Assembly: GCF_025947305.1 (NCBI RefSeq)
Contig: NZ_CP110009.1
Coordinates: 3,947,501 to 4,011,500, forward strand
Source of the DNA: Flavobacterium sp. N3904
Lineage (GTDB): Bacteria; Bacteroidota; Bacteroidia; Flavobacteriales; Flavobacteriaceae
Reading direction: 5' to 3'
Length of the DNA stretch: 64,000 bases
Shown: positions 44,816 through 54,330 of the stretch, in pieces
How the letters are laid out: every line of letters begins with the position of its first letter
How positions within the stretch are numbered: position 1 is the stretch's first letter
Notes under the pieces: model-generated
Told to the model about the DNA's origin: nothing
Databases searched by the model: none
The model's input: the letters and a program-made list of their open reading frames with translations, nothing else
Position numbers and translations under genes: made by a program

Positions 44816-46597
44816 ATGACAACGATCACCCGTCTCTTTGATTTTCCATACTATCAGTTAGAAAATTATGACAAACAAGATGCTTTAGTAACCAAGCAAA
44901 ATGGGATTTGGGTGAAAACCTCAACTCAAGAATATATTGATAATGCCAATACTGTTTCCAGAGCATTGCTGCGAATGGGTATTCAAAAAAATGACAAAAT
45001 AGCTATTATATCTAGCAGCAATAGAACAGAGTGGCACATCATGGATATTGGTATTCTACAAACCGGTGCGCAAAACGTTCCTATTTATCCAACTATCGCT
45101 CAGGAAGATTATGAGTACATTCTAAATCATTCTGAAGCCATTTACGTTTTTGTTTCAGATATTGAAGTCCTAACCAAAGTAAATAATATAAAAGCGAATG
45201 TTCCTTCGTTGAAAGAAGTATTTTGCTTTAATGAAATAGAAGGCTGCAGAAACTGGACCGAATTATTAAAACTGGGTGAAGACAAAAGCAATCAGGATGT
45301 TGTTGAAGATAGAAAAAACAATGTAAAAGCGGATGATTTAGCGACCATCATTTATACATCGGGAACTACAGGAAGACCAAAAGGGGTTATGCTTTCGCAC
45401 AACAATATTGTGTCAAATGTTCTGAATAGCGCACCAAGAATTCCTTTTGAAGCAGGAAAAAGTGTGGCACTAAGCTTCCTTCCTATCTGCCATATCTTCG
45501 AAAGAATGATTTTATATTTATACCAATACTATGGTGTTTCCGTCTATTTTGGTGAATCAATTGATAAAATCAGTGACAATCTAAAAGAAGTAAGACCAAA
45601 TGTAATTACTGCAGTACCAAGACTTCTTGAAAAAGTATATGATAAAATCTATGCTAAAGGTTTAGAATTAAAAGGAATAAAAAGACTACTTTTCTTTTGG
45701 GCAATTAATTTAGGTTTGCATTATGCGCCTTATGGAGCCAATGGATTTTGGTATGAATTCCAATTAAAAATTGCCCGTAAATTAATTTTCAGTAAATGGA
45801 AAGAAGGACTCGGTGGTAATTTGGATTTAATGGTTTCCGGTAGTGCTGCGCTTCAAAAAAGATTAGCCCGTGTTTTTGCAGCTGCCGAAATTCCAGTTAT
45901 GGAAGGTTACGGATTGACAGAAACCTCTCCTGTAATTACTGTAAACGACATGAGAAATAGAGGATTTCAAGTAGGAACCGTAGGAAAAGCCATTGATAAT
46001 GTAGAAGTTAAAATTGCTGAAGATGGCGAAATTCTTTGCAAAGGGCCAAACGTAATGATGGGCTATTACAAAGATCCAGAAAAAACAGCTGAAGCAATTA
46101 TCGACGGATATTTTCATACAGGAGATATCGGAAATGTTGATGCCAATGGATTCTTGACCATTACCGATCGTAAGAAAGAAATGTTCAAAACCTCTGGAGG
46201 AAAATACATTGCACCTCAAATTATCGAAAATACCATGAAACAATCTCGTTTTATCGAGCAGATTATGGTAATTGGTGATGGCGAAAAAATGCCTGGAGCT
46301 TTTATACAGCCTAGTTTTGAATTTATAAGAGAATGGGAAAAACTACACGGAATTGAAGTCGGTAAAACCAATGAAGAAGTAATTGCTCATCCAAAAGTAA
46401 TTGCCCGTATTCAGGAAGAAATTGATCATCTCAATCCAAAATTCGGAAATTGGGAACAAATCAAACGTTTCGAATTAACACCAGATGTGTGGTCCATTGA
46501 GGGCGGACACCTTACACCAACCCTAAAACTAAGACGAAAAATTATATTGGAAATTTACAAAAACCTATACATAAAAATATACGGTCATTTCGAATAA
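44816..46597 (+). CDS. Long-chain acyl-CoA synthetase (AMP-forming)
   Basis: A 593-aa adenylate-forming enzyme. IIYTSGTTGRPKGVMLSHNN (P-loop), GYGLTETSPVITVN and YFHTGDIGNVDANGFLTITDRKKEMFKTSGGKYIAP match long-chain acyl-CoA synthetases of the FadD15/FAA type. It activates fatty acids with ATP and CoA. Lies between a patatin-like lipase and, about 4 kb away, a beta-oxidation operon. Confidence 0.92.
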   Translation: MTTITRLFDFPYYQLENYDKQDALVTKQNGIWVKTSTQEYIDNANTVSRALLRMGIQKNDKIAIISSSNRTEWHIMDIGILQTGAQNVPIYPTIAQEDYEYILNHSEAIYVFVSDIEVLTKVNNIKANVPSLKEVFCFNEIEGCRNWTELLKLGEDKSNQDVVEDRKNNVKADDLATIIYTSGTTGRPKGVMLSHNNIVSNVLNSAPRIPFEAGKSVALSFLPICHIFERMILYLYQYYGVSVYFGESIDKISDNLKEVRPNVITAVPRLLEKVYDKIYAKGLELKGIKRLLFFWAINLGLHYAPYGANGFWYEFQLKIARKLIFSKWKEGLGGNLDLMVSGSAALQKRLARVFAAAEIPVMEGYGLTETSPVITVNDMRNRGFQVGTVGKAIDNVEVKIAEDGEILCKGPNVMMGYYKDPEKTAEAIIDGYFHTGDIGNVDANGFLTITDRKKEMFKTSGGKYIAPQIIENTMKQSRFIEQIMVIGDGEKMPGAFIQPSFEFIREWEKLHGIEVGKTNEEVIAHPKVIARIQEEIDHLNPKFGNWEQIKRFELTPDVWSIEGGHLTPTLKLRRKIILEIYKNLYIKIYGHFE

Positions 46598-46620
46598 AAA
46601 TCCACTAAATCAAAAATTCA

Positions 46621-46652
46621 CAAGTCCTGATAGCTACTATCGGGACTTTTGT
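46621..46652 (+). terminator. Terminator after the acyl-CoA synthetase
   Basis: Stem AAGTCCTGATAG / CTATCGGGACTT with T run. Confidence 0.8.
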
Positions 46653-46695
46653 ATTTAAAAACTTCTTATCTTCACAATCACTTAAAAAACATCAC

Positions 46696-47745
46696 ATGAA
46701 AATAAAAATCTACTCCCTCCTTTTCATCAGCCTCTTTTTAATGGCAGGCTGTAAAGAAAAAACAGAAGACAGCGTAAAAGCCAATTATCTGAGTTTTGCC
46801 AAAAGAAACGATCAGTTTACCGGCGGGATCAAAATGATTCTGATTACCACTCCAAAAGGCACTTTCAAGGTTTGGACAAAAACGGTGGGCAACAATCCAA
46901 CGATCAAAGTATTGTTGCTTCACGGAGGTCCCGGTCTAACGCATGAGCTGTATGAAGCTTTTGACGGCTATTTCCCAAACGAAAGTATTGAGTACATCTA
47001 TTACGACCAATTGGGTTCCTATTACAGTGACCAGCCGAATGACAATAGTTTGTGGACCAACGAACGCTTTGTCGAAGAAGTAGAACAGGTTCGAAAAGCA
47101 TTGGGTTGTGACAACACCAACTTTTATGTTTTGGGACAATCCTGGGGCGGAATCCTTGCGATGGAATATGCTTTGAAATACCAAAAGAATCTCAAAGGAC
47201 TGATTATTTCCAACATGATGGCCAGCGCACCTGCGTACAACAAATATGCCGAAGAAGTTCTTGGACCCAAACTTCCAAAAGCTGTTTTTGACCAAATCAA
47301 AACATTCGAAAAAAACAAGGATTACACCAACCCAAAATACACCGAACTGCTGTTCAAATATTATTATACCGAACACATACTGAGAATGCCTGTTGATCAA
47401 TGGCCAGAATCCATAAACAGGGCTTTCAAGCACATGAACCCGTCTGTGTATGTGTACATGCAAGGCCCGAGTGAATTTGGAATTACCGGAAACGCTACAT
47501 TAAAAGATTGGGATGTCACTGCCCGACTCAAAACGATTACTGTTCCTACGCTGGTGATTGGTGCCAAATTCGATACTATGGATCCCAAACACATGGAATG
47601 GATGTCCCACGAAGTGCAAAACGGACGCTTTTTGTTTTGCCCGAACGGAAGCCACCTTTCGCAATACGATGACCAGAAAAACTATTTCAAAGGCGTGATT
47701 CAGTTTTTGAGAGATGTGGATAGCGGGGATTTTAAGAAAGGGTGA
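46696..47745 (+). CDS. Alpha/beta hydrolase lipoprotein (proline iminopeptidase-like)
   Basis: A 349-aa protein with lipobox MAGC (about Cys19). HGGPGLTHELYEAF (HGGPG), GQSWGGILAMEYAL (Ser nucleophile), GAKFDTMDP (Asp) and NGSHLSQYDD (His) form a complete catalytic set of the proline iminopeptidase S33 group. Lipid-anchored in the envelope. It is one of the less AT-rich genes in the window. Confidence 0.87.
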   Translation: MKIKIYSLLFISLFLMAGCKEKTEDSVKANYLSFAKRNDQFTGGIKMILITTPKGTFKVWTKTVGNNPTIKVLLLHGGPGLTHELYEAFDGYFPNESIEYIYYDQLGSYYSDQPNDNSLWTNERFVEEVEQVRKALGCDNTNFYVLGQSWGGILAMEYALKYQKNLKGLIISNMMASAPAYNKYAEEVLGPKLPKAVFDQIKTFEKNKDYTNPKYTELLFKYYYTEHILRMPVDQWPESINRAFKHMNPSVYVYMQGPSEFGITGNATLKDWDVTARLKTITVPTLVIGAKFDTMDPKHMEWMSHEVQNGRFLFCPNGSHLSQYDDQKNYFKGVIQFLRDVDSGDFKKG

Positions 47746-47768
47746 ATAGATACAAACTCCTATAAACA

Positions 47769-47799
47769 AAAAATCACAACTATCGAGTCGTGATTTTTT
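47769..47799. terminator. Bidirectional terminator
   Basis: Stem AAATCACAACT / AGTCGTGATTT, with A and T runs on either side, between convergent genes. Confidence 0.8.
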
Positions 47800-47801
47800 G
47801 T

Positions 47802-49793
47802 TTATGTTTTTTGTGTTATAAAATCATAAATTTCAATGGTTAAGTTTTCAATTTCTTTATTCTTAGACAAGACTTCCCATGAAAAATTTTTATTAAAAAC
47901 TAACTCGCTTAATTCACGTTTATTAATAATTGTTCCAAAGGAATCATTTGATTTCACTTCGTAATTAGATTGATTAAGAATCGATTTTTTCGAAATATTA
48001 CCCATTTTTTTTCTTAATTCCTCTAGAAATTCCCCAACATATTTTTTCTCGAAATCTGAATAATTAACTTCGGATAATGCTTCATTAATTTTTAATAAAA
48101 TATCAGTTTCATGTGACTTAATCAACGTTTTATTACAAAGATCAATTAGAATTCCTTTCCACATTTCATTAGTCAAAAGATTCTCTATTTCTCTAATATT
48201 CCAAACAACCTTAGGAATAAAATTATCTGTTTTTGCATCTTCCAACTCTTTTAATCTAATTCCTTTTTTACTACTTTGTTTAGATGCATCAGAATCTGCT
48301 AAAAGAAATATTCTGTTACTAATTGCCAAAGCTTTTATGTCATTTAAAACAATATCCACATCTTCCTTTTCTACTTTATCATCAAAAATATAATGATCAA
48401 TATTTGAACCGGCGTATTCGAAAAATGCAAAATCTATATCTTCTTTTGGATATGATTTTTTAATTGAATTGCAATAGGATTTTAAAAATGCTTTAATATA
48501 GTTTCTATCAGATATCCCTTCTACCCAAATACTACAATTTGCCATAAAAACCGATGAATTATTCACCCCCAAATCCTTAAGTAATTTATTATCACCACGA
48601 TTGACATTTTTAATTACAAATTGTTTTTCTCCACCTTTATCATTCTTTGGAGAAAAGGAATAAATCGATACATTATCTTTTTCGATAGTTAAATCTAAAA
48701 AATGATTAGAATGAGTGGTAATTATATAGTTTAATTTTTTACTCTTTAAATCTTTGTTAGTTGTAATTTGCTCCAAAAACAATCTTTGCATACCTGGATG
48801 TAGGTTAAGTTCAGGTTCATCAATAAATACAAAAGAATCTGGCTCAGCCATAAAGATTTTATACATTAAAATAATGATAGCCTGAATTCCATCTCCTAAT
48901 TCATAAAGTTTACGAGTTTCTTTTTCTCCTTCTATATGAACACTTATTATTTCTAAATTATTATTCCCTTTTAAACTCTCATCTTTATCAAATTCAGCAA
49001 CAATATCAATTTTTTTACCATCAAAAAAATTAATTCTAATAAACTCCTCGAATTTATCAAATTTGCTTCTTATTTCTCTTTTAGAGTTTCTTGTATTTAA
49101 AATTTCTTTATAAAGATGAACACCTGTAAAAACATCAATATTAATATTTTTTAATCCATAATAATTATCAAGCGTTTCTAAATAAATATCACTCTCAATT
49201 TTAGAGTATTTATCTAAATCAAAATTAAATAAAGAATGTGCTGTTCTTAATGTTGGTATATAATACTTTTTAAAATTTTTGAAAATTTTTATAAAGTCAT
49301 TATTAATTTTCGAATAACCAGAAATAAAAATATTTGTTACATCAAAACTTCTTAAATTTTCTAGATTTGCTTTATTCTGTTTTATTATTTTCACAAGATC
49401 TTCAATATCATTAAAATTGAGTTCTGTCAGTCTATTTTCTAATAATACTTTTGCTTTTTGATCATCAACATTATCTCCACTGATATATATAGTCCTTTTA
49501 GAGTTTTCATCATAAGTATTATATTTTTCATCAATTATTGAATTAGTATTCGAAATTCTATAATTATATGCTCTAATTTCTGTTTCTAAAAAAAGTAAAT
49601 CTTTAACTCCAACAAAGTAATTATTTGACATTAATTGTCTTATAAATCTACTTTTCCCACTATTATTTGCTCCTACAATAATATTAATAGAATTAAATTT
49701 TGGAAAAAAAGAAATAGACTTCTCTTCATCATTTAAAAAATAATCCTTAAATTTTTCACTTTCATTTAAAATCAAATCATGAACATTCTCCAT
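47802..49793 (-). CDS. OLD-type AAA ATPase with TOPRIM nuclease domain
   Basis: A 663-aa protein. Walker A GANNSGKS is at residues 41-48, Walker B FIDEPELNLHPG near 330 and TTHSNHFLD as the switch His. The C-terminal TOPRIM domain shows WVEGISDRN (Glu about 425) and LLADSDAS (Asp pair about 498-500). This is the order of class-1 OLD (overcoming lysogenisation defect) nucleases. No helicase gene is next to it, so it is not a GajAB pair. The gene is very AT-rich against its neighbours, so transfer is likely, and a defence role is plausible but unproven. Confidence 0.83.
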   Translation of the reverse strand: MENVHDLILNESEKFKDYFLNDEEKSISFFPKFNSINIIVGANNSGKSRFIRQLMSNNYFVGVKDLLFLETEIRAYNYRISNTNSIIDEKYNTYDENSKRTIYISGDNVDDQKAKVLLENRLTELNFNDIEDLVKIIKQNKANLENLRSFDVTNIFISGYSKINNDFIKIFKNFKKYYIPTLRTAHSLFNFDLDKYSKIESDIYLETLDNYYGLKNINIDVFTGVHLYKEILNTRNSKREIRSKFDKFEEFIRINFFDGKKIDIVAEFDKDESLKGNNNLEIISVHIEGEKETRKLYELGDGIQAIIILMYKIFMAEPDSFVFIDEPELNLHPGMQRLFLEQITTNKDLKSKKLNYIITTHSNHFLDLTIEKDNVSIYSFSPKNDKGGEKQFVIKNVNRGDNKLLKDLGVNNSSVFMANCSIWVEGISDRNYIKAFLKSYCNSIKKSYPKEDIDFAFFEYAGSNIDHYIFDDKVEKEDVDIVLNDIKALAISNRIFLLADSDASKQSSKKGIRLKELEDAKTDNFIPKVVWNIREIENLLTNEMWKGILIDLCNKTLIKSHETDILLKINEALSEVNYSDFEKKYVGEFLEELRKKMGNISKKSILNQSNYEVKSNDSFGTIINKRELSELVFNKNFSWEVLSKNKEIENLTIEIYDFITQKT

Positions 49794-50054
49794 AGTTTTC
49801 GTTTTATTAATTCATAAAAAAGGTATCTTTTCACTCATTAGCAAATATATTATCTAACAACTTTTTTCTCAAATATAATTATAATAAATTTCTTAGAATT
49901 ACGGCAATCCGTAAAAAGTGAATAAATCGGTTTATCGGTTGTCTGTCAAATGTAAAAGGACTTGCAATAATGCCATTTTGTGTGCTCCAAATCAAAATTT
50001 CAATCCTTTTTATACAAAACTCAAAAAAGCATCCTTTTTGCTAAAATAAGAATA

Positions 50055-50072
50055 TACTGCGCATGCATAATA
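50055..50072. promoter_or_regulatory. Distal MarR operator
   Basis: Near-palindrome TACTGCGCATGCATAATA. It shares its core with the site at 50142-50159. Confidence 0.6.
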
Positions 50073-50141
50073 TTTTCTAAAGTCCTTATTTCAAAGGAGT
50101 TTTTTATCTATATTTATAAAATATTAAAAAAAAACGAAATT

Positions 50142-50177
50142 TATTATGCGTGCATAGTATTTTTTTTATTACTTTTG
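50142..50177 (+). promoter_or_regulatory. Proximal MarR operator and -7 element of the fad operon
   Basis: TATTATGCGTGCATAGTA (50142-50159) is a near-palindrome of the same type as the site at 50055. It lies where the -33 element would be, followed by TACTTTTG (TAnnTTTG) at 50170-50177. Binding here would block the promoter. Confidence 0.62.
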
Positions 50178-50195
50178 AAATCGATATAGTAGAAT

Positions 50196-50663
50196 ATGAA
50201 AAACAAAACAATAGATTATATCCTAAGAGCAACTTGGCAAGCCGTATCCAGAATGTACAACGAAGAAGCTCATAAATATGACGCGACAATGGCAACTGGA
50301 TTTGCATTATTAAGTATTGACAGAGAAGAAGGAACACCGTCAACTGCATTGGGACCCAGAATGGGAATGGAAGCTACAAGTTTGACAAGAACATTAAAAT
50401 CGATGGAAGAAAAAGGGCTAATCACCCGCAAGAAAAATCCTGAAGACGGCAGAGGCGTTTTGATTTACCTGACCGATTTTGGAAAAGAAAAAAGAGAGCT
50501 TTCGAAGAATACCGTTTTGAATTTTAATGACTCTGTAAGAAAACACATTTCGGAAGAAAAGATAAACACTTTCATTGAAGTAGCAGAAATAATCAACGAA
50601 CTAATTCAGAATAAAAACATATTTAATCAACAAGAAAACAGTAATGATGAATCGAACCATTAA
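50196..50663 (+). CDS. MarR-family regulator of the beta-oxidation operon
   Basis: A 155-aa winged-helix protein: an N-terminal dimerisation helix, then LGPRMGMEATSLTRTLKSMEEKGLITRKKNPEDGRGVLIYLT, the recognition helix and wing. It overlaps the next gene by 20 bases, so it heads the fad operon, and two near-palindromes upstream fit self-repression. By analogy to other fad regulators an acyl-CoA may be the ligand, but this is inference. Confidence 0.88.
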   Translation: MKNKTIDYILRATWQAVSRMYNEEAHKYDATMATGFALLSIDREEGTPSTALGPRMGMEATSLTRTLKSMEEKGLITRKKNPEDGRGVLIYLTDFGKEKRELSKNTVLNFNDSVRKHISEEKINTFIEVAEIINELIQNKNIFNQQENSNDESNH

Positions 50664-53037
50664 AAAAGTTGCAGTAATTGGATCCGGAATTATGGGTTCA
50701 GGAATTGCTTGTCATTTTGCCAACATTGGTGTAGAAGTCTTACTTTTGGACATTGTACCAAGAGAATTGACCGATGCAGAAGCCAAAAAAGGGCTAACGC
50801 TTGAGAGTAAAATTGTTCGCAACCGTGTGGTAAACGAACATTTGGCCAACTCCTTAAAATCAAAGCCCTCTCCTATTTACAGTCAAAAATTCGCCAGCCG
50901 AATCACCACTGGAAATACTACGGACGATATGGCCAAGATTGCCAATGTAGATTGGATTATCGAGGTGGTTGTGGAGCGTTTGGACATCAAAAAAATGGTT
51001 TTTGAGCAAATTGAAAAATTTAGAAAACCAGGAACTTTGGTAACATCCAACACTTCTGGTATTCCAATTCACTTTATGAGCGAAGGACGTAGCGATGATT
51101 TTCAAAAACACTTCTGTGGTACTCACTTTTTTAACCCGGCTCGTTACTTAAAATTATTCGAAATTATTCCTGGTCCACAAACTTCAACAGAAGTATTGGA
51201 TTTCTTAACGATATACGGAGAAAAATTCTTGGGAAAAACTTCGGTTGTTGCCAAAGACACTCCAGCCTTTATCGGAAACCGTATCGGTATTTACGGAATT
51301 CAAAGTTTGTTCCACTTGGTAAAAGAATTGGGATTGACTATTGAAGAAGTAGATAAACTGACCGGTCCGGTTATTGGCCGTCCAAAATCGGCTACCTTCA
51401 GAACTGTAGACGTTGTTGGATTGGATACTTTGGTGCATGTTGCCAACGGAATCTACGAAAACTGCCCGACAGACGAACAACACGAGTTGTTCAAACTTCC
51501 GGAATTTGTTAACAAAATGATGGAAAACAAATGGTTGGGAAGCAAAACGGGTCAAGGTTTCTACAAAAAAGTAGACAAAGACATTCTTTCTTTGGACTTG
51601 GATACTTTGGAATACCGTCCAGCGAAGAGAGCCTCTTTCGCTACTTTGGAATTGACCAAAACGATTGACAAACCAATCAACAGATTTAAGGTTTTAGTTA
51701 AAGGAAAAGACAAAGCTGGTGAATTCTACAGAAAAAGTTTCTCTGGAATGTTTGCTTATGTTTCCAACCGTATTCCTGAAATCTCAGATGAATTATACAA
51801 AATAGACGATGCCATGAAAGCTGGTTTTGGATGGGAAAATGGTCCATTCGAAATTTGGGACGCCATTGGTCTTGAAAAAGGAATCGAAATCATGAAAGCC
51901 GAAGGTCTTGAACCTGCAGCTTGGGTTACCGAAATGTTAGCTTCTGGAAGTACTAGTTTTTATACTATTAAAGAAGGAGCAACTTATTTCTATAATATTC
52001 CAACCAAATCGCAAACTAAAGTTCCAGGCCAAGATGCATTCATCATCTTGAACAACATTCGCGAAAGCAAAAAAGTTTGGAGTAATAGCGGTGCTATCAT
52101 CCAAGATTTGGGTGACGGAATTTTGAATTTAGAATTCCAATCCAAAATGAATACTATTGGAGGTGATGTTTTAGCTGCGATCAACAAAGCGATAGATTTG
52201 TCCGAAAAAGAATATCAAGGTTTGGTTATTGGAAACCAAGCAGCAAATTTCTCTGTTGGTGCTAATATCGGAATGATTTTCATGATGGCAGTGGAGCAAG
52301 AATACGATGAATTGAATATGGCTATTAAAATGTTCCAAGACACGATGATGCGTGTGCGTTATTCTGGAATCCCTGTTGTAGTTGCTCCTCACGGAATGAC
52401 TTTTGGTGGTGGTTGCGAAATGAGTTTGCATGCTGATAAAGTGGTTGCTGCTGCAGAAACCTATATGGGATTGGTTGAATTTGGTGTTGGGGTTATTCCT
52501 GGCGGTGGAGGTTCGAAAGAATTGGCCTTACGTGCATCCGATTTATTCCGTAAAAACGATGTAGAATTGAATGTTTTACAAGAGTATTTCATGACCATCG
52601 CTATGGCAAAAGTATCAACTTCTGGTTATGAAGCTTTCGATACTGGACTTCTTCAACATGGTAAAGATATTATCGTAGTCAACAAAGATCGTCAGATCGC
52701 TGAAGCTAAGAAACATGCTTTATTAATGGCAGAAGCGGGTTATACCCAACCAATCCGCAGAACAGATGTAAAAGTTTTGGGTAAACAAGCATTAGGAATG
52801 TTCTTGGTAGGAACTAACCAAATGGTTGCTGGTAAATACATCTCAGAGCACGATCTAAAAATTGCAAACAAACTAGCTTACGTTATGGCTGGTGGTGATT
52901 TATCTGAAGCTACATTGGTGTCTGAACAGTATTTATTGGATATTGAAAGAGAAGCATTTTTATCACTTTGTACTGAGAGAAAAACATTGGAGCGAATTCA
53001 GTTTATGTTAACTAAGGGGAAACCACTCCGCAATTAA
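50644..53037 (+). CDS. 3-hydroxyacyl-CoA dehydrogenase / enoyl-CoA hydratase
   Basis: A 797-aa fusion. The NAD-binding motif VAVIGSGIMGSGIACHFA opens the 3-hydroxyacyl-CoA dehydrogenase half (residues 1 to about 400, with NTSGIPI and GTHFFNPARYLKLFEII). The second half (about 480-797) is a crotonase-type enoyl-CoA hydratase with GANIGMIFMM and APHGMTFGGGCEMSLHADKV. The order dehydrogenase-hydratase is the reverse of E. coli FadB. Two steps of fatty-acid beta-oxidation in one chain. Confidence 0.92.
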   Translation: MMNRTIKKVAVIGSGIMGSGIACHFANIGVEVLLLDIVPRELTDAEAKKGLTLESKIVRNRVVNEHLANSLKSKPSPIYSQKFASRITTGNTTDDMAKIANVDWIIEVVVERLDIKKMVFEQIEKFRKPGTLVTSNTSGIPIHFMSEGRSDDFQKHFCGTHFFNPARYLKLFEIIPGPQTSTEVLDFLTIYGEKFLGKTSVVAKDTPAFIGNRIGIYGIQSLFHLVKELGLTIEEVDKLTGPVIGRPKSATFRTVDVVGLDTLVHVANGIYENCPTDEQHELFKLPEFVNKMMENKWLGSKTGQGFYKKVDKDILSLDLDTLEYRPAKRASFATLELTKTIDKPINRFKVLVKGKDKAGEFYRKSFSGMFAYVSNRIPEISDELYKIDDAMKAGFGWENGPFEIWDAIGLEKGIEIMKAEGLEPAAWVTEMLASGSTSFYTIKEGATYFYNIPTKSQTKVPGQDAFIILNNIRESKKVWSNSGAIIQDLGDGILNLEFQSKMNTIGGDVLAAINKAIDLSEKEYQGLVIGNQAANFSVGANIGMIFMMAVEQEYDELNMAIKMFQDTMMRVRYSGIPVVVAPHGMTFGGGCEMSLHADKVVAAAETYMGLVEFGVGVIPGGGGSKELALRASDLFRKNDVELNVLQEYFMTIAMAKVSTSGYEAFDTGLLQHGKDIIVVNKDRQIAEAKKHALLMAEAGYTQPIRRTDVKVLGKQALGMFLVGTNQMVAGKYISEHDLKIANKLAYVMAGGDLSEATLVSEQYLLDIEREAFLSLCTERKTLERIQFMLTKGKPLRN

Positions 53038-53116
53038 TTTTAAATTATAAATTATGAATTTTAAATGTCCTTTGAATTAATTCAAAATTTAGAATTCAAA
53101 ATTCAAAATAATAATT

Positions 53117-54298
53117 ATGAAAACAGCATATATAGTTAAAGCGTATCGTACTGCGGTAGGAAAAGCACCAAAAGGAGTTTTTAGATTTAAAAGACCTGAT
53201 GAGTTGGCTGCAGAAACCATTCAATACATGATGAATGAGTTGCCTGATTTTGACAAAACACGTATTGACGACGTTATGGTAGGAAACGCCATGCCGGAAG
53301 CAGAACAAGGTTTGAACGTAGGACGATTAATCTCTTTGATGGGATTAAAAGTAGATGATGTTCCTGGTGTTACCGTAAACAGATATTGTGCTTCGGGATT
53401 GGAAACAATTGGAATGGCGACTGCCAAAATCCAATCGGGAATGGCACACTGCATCATTGCCGGCGGAGCTGAAAGCATGAGTTATATTCCAATGGGAGGT
53501 TACAAACCTACTCCGGATTATGCTGTTGCAAAAGCGGGACACGAGGATTACTACTGGGGAATGGGATTGACATCGGAAGCGGTGGCCAAACAATTCAACA
53601 TTTCTCGTGCGGATCAAGATGAATTTGCTTTTCAATCACACAACAAAGCTTTGAAAGCACAAGCAGAAGGTAAATTTGACAAACAAATTGTTCCAATTAC
53701 GGTAGAGCAAACTTTTATCAATGAAAATGGTAAAAAAGAAACCAAATCGTATGTGGTAAACAAAGACGAAGGTCCAAGAGTTGGTACTTCTTTGGAAGGA
53801 TTAGCAGGTCTTAGAGCTGTTTTTGCTGCAGACGGAAGTGTAACGGCTGGTAACTCTTCACAAATGAGTGATGGTGCTGCTTTTGTACTGGTTATGAGCG
53901 AAGAAATGGTAAAAGAATTAAACCTTCAACCAATTGCTCGTTTGGTAAACTTCGCCTCTGCAGGCGTTGAGCCAAGAATCATGGGAATTGGTCCTGTAAA
54001 AGCGATTCCAAAAGCGTTGAAACAAGCAGGATTGACCCTAAATGATATCGATTTAATTGAATTGAACGAAGCTTTTGCTTCACAAGCATTGGCAGTTACC
54101 CGCGAATTGAACTTGAATCCTGATATCATCAATGTGAATGGTGGAGCGATTGCCTTGGGTCACCCACTAGGTTGTACCGGAGCCAAACTTTCTGTTCAAT
54201 TATTTGATGAAATGAAACGCAGAGGAAGCAAATACGGAATTGTGAGTATGTGTGTGGGAACTGGACAAGGAAGTGCGGGGATTTACGAGTTAATGTAA
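53117..54298 (+). CDS. fadA: Acetyl-CoA C-acyltransferase (3-ketoacyl-CoA thiolase)
   Basis: A 393-aa thiolase. VNRYCASGLETIG holds the acyl-binding Cys (about residue 90), NEAFASQALAV and NVNGGAIALGHPLGCTGAK supply the His, and MCVGTGQGSAGIYE the second Cys. It performs the last step of beta-oxidation. Third gene of the operon, 80 bases after the fusion gene. Confidence 0.94.
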   Translation: MKTAYIVKAYRTAVGKAPKGVFRFKRPDELAAETIQYMMNELPDFDKTRIDDVMVGNAMPEAEQGLNVGRLISLMGLKVDDVPGVTVNRYCASGLETIGMATAKIQSGMAHCIIAGGAESMSYIPMGGYKPTPDYAVAKAGHEDYYWGMGLTSEAVAKQFNISRADQDEFAFQSHNKALKAQAEGKFDKQIVPITVEQTFINENGKKETKSYVVNKDEGPRVGTSLEGLAGLRAVFAADGSVTAGNSSQMSDGAAFVLVMSEEMVKELNLQPIARLVNFASAGVEPRIMGIGPVKAIPKALKQAGLTLNDIDLIELNEAFASQALAVTRELNLNPDIINVNGGAIALGHPLGCTGAKLSVQLFDEMKRRGSKYGIVSMCVGTGQGSAGIYELM

Positions 54299-54330
54299 TT
54301 AAAAAAGTCTATTACTTAAAAAAAAATAAA

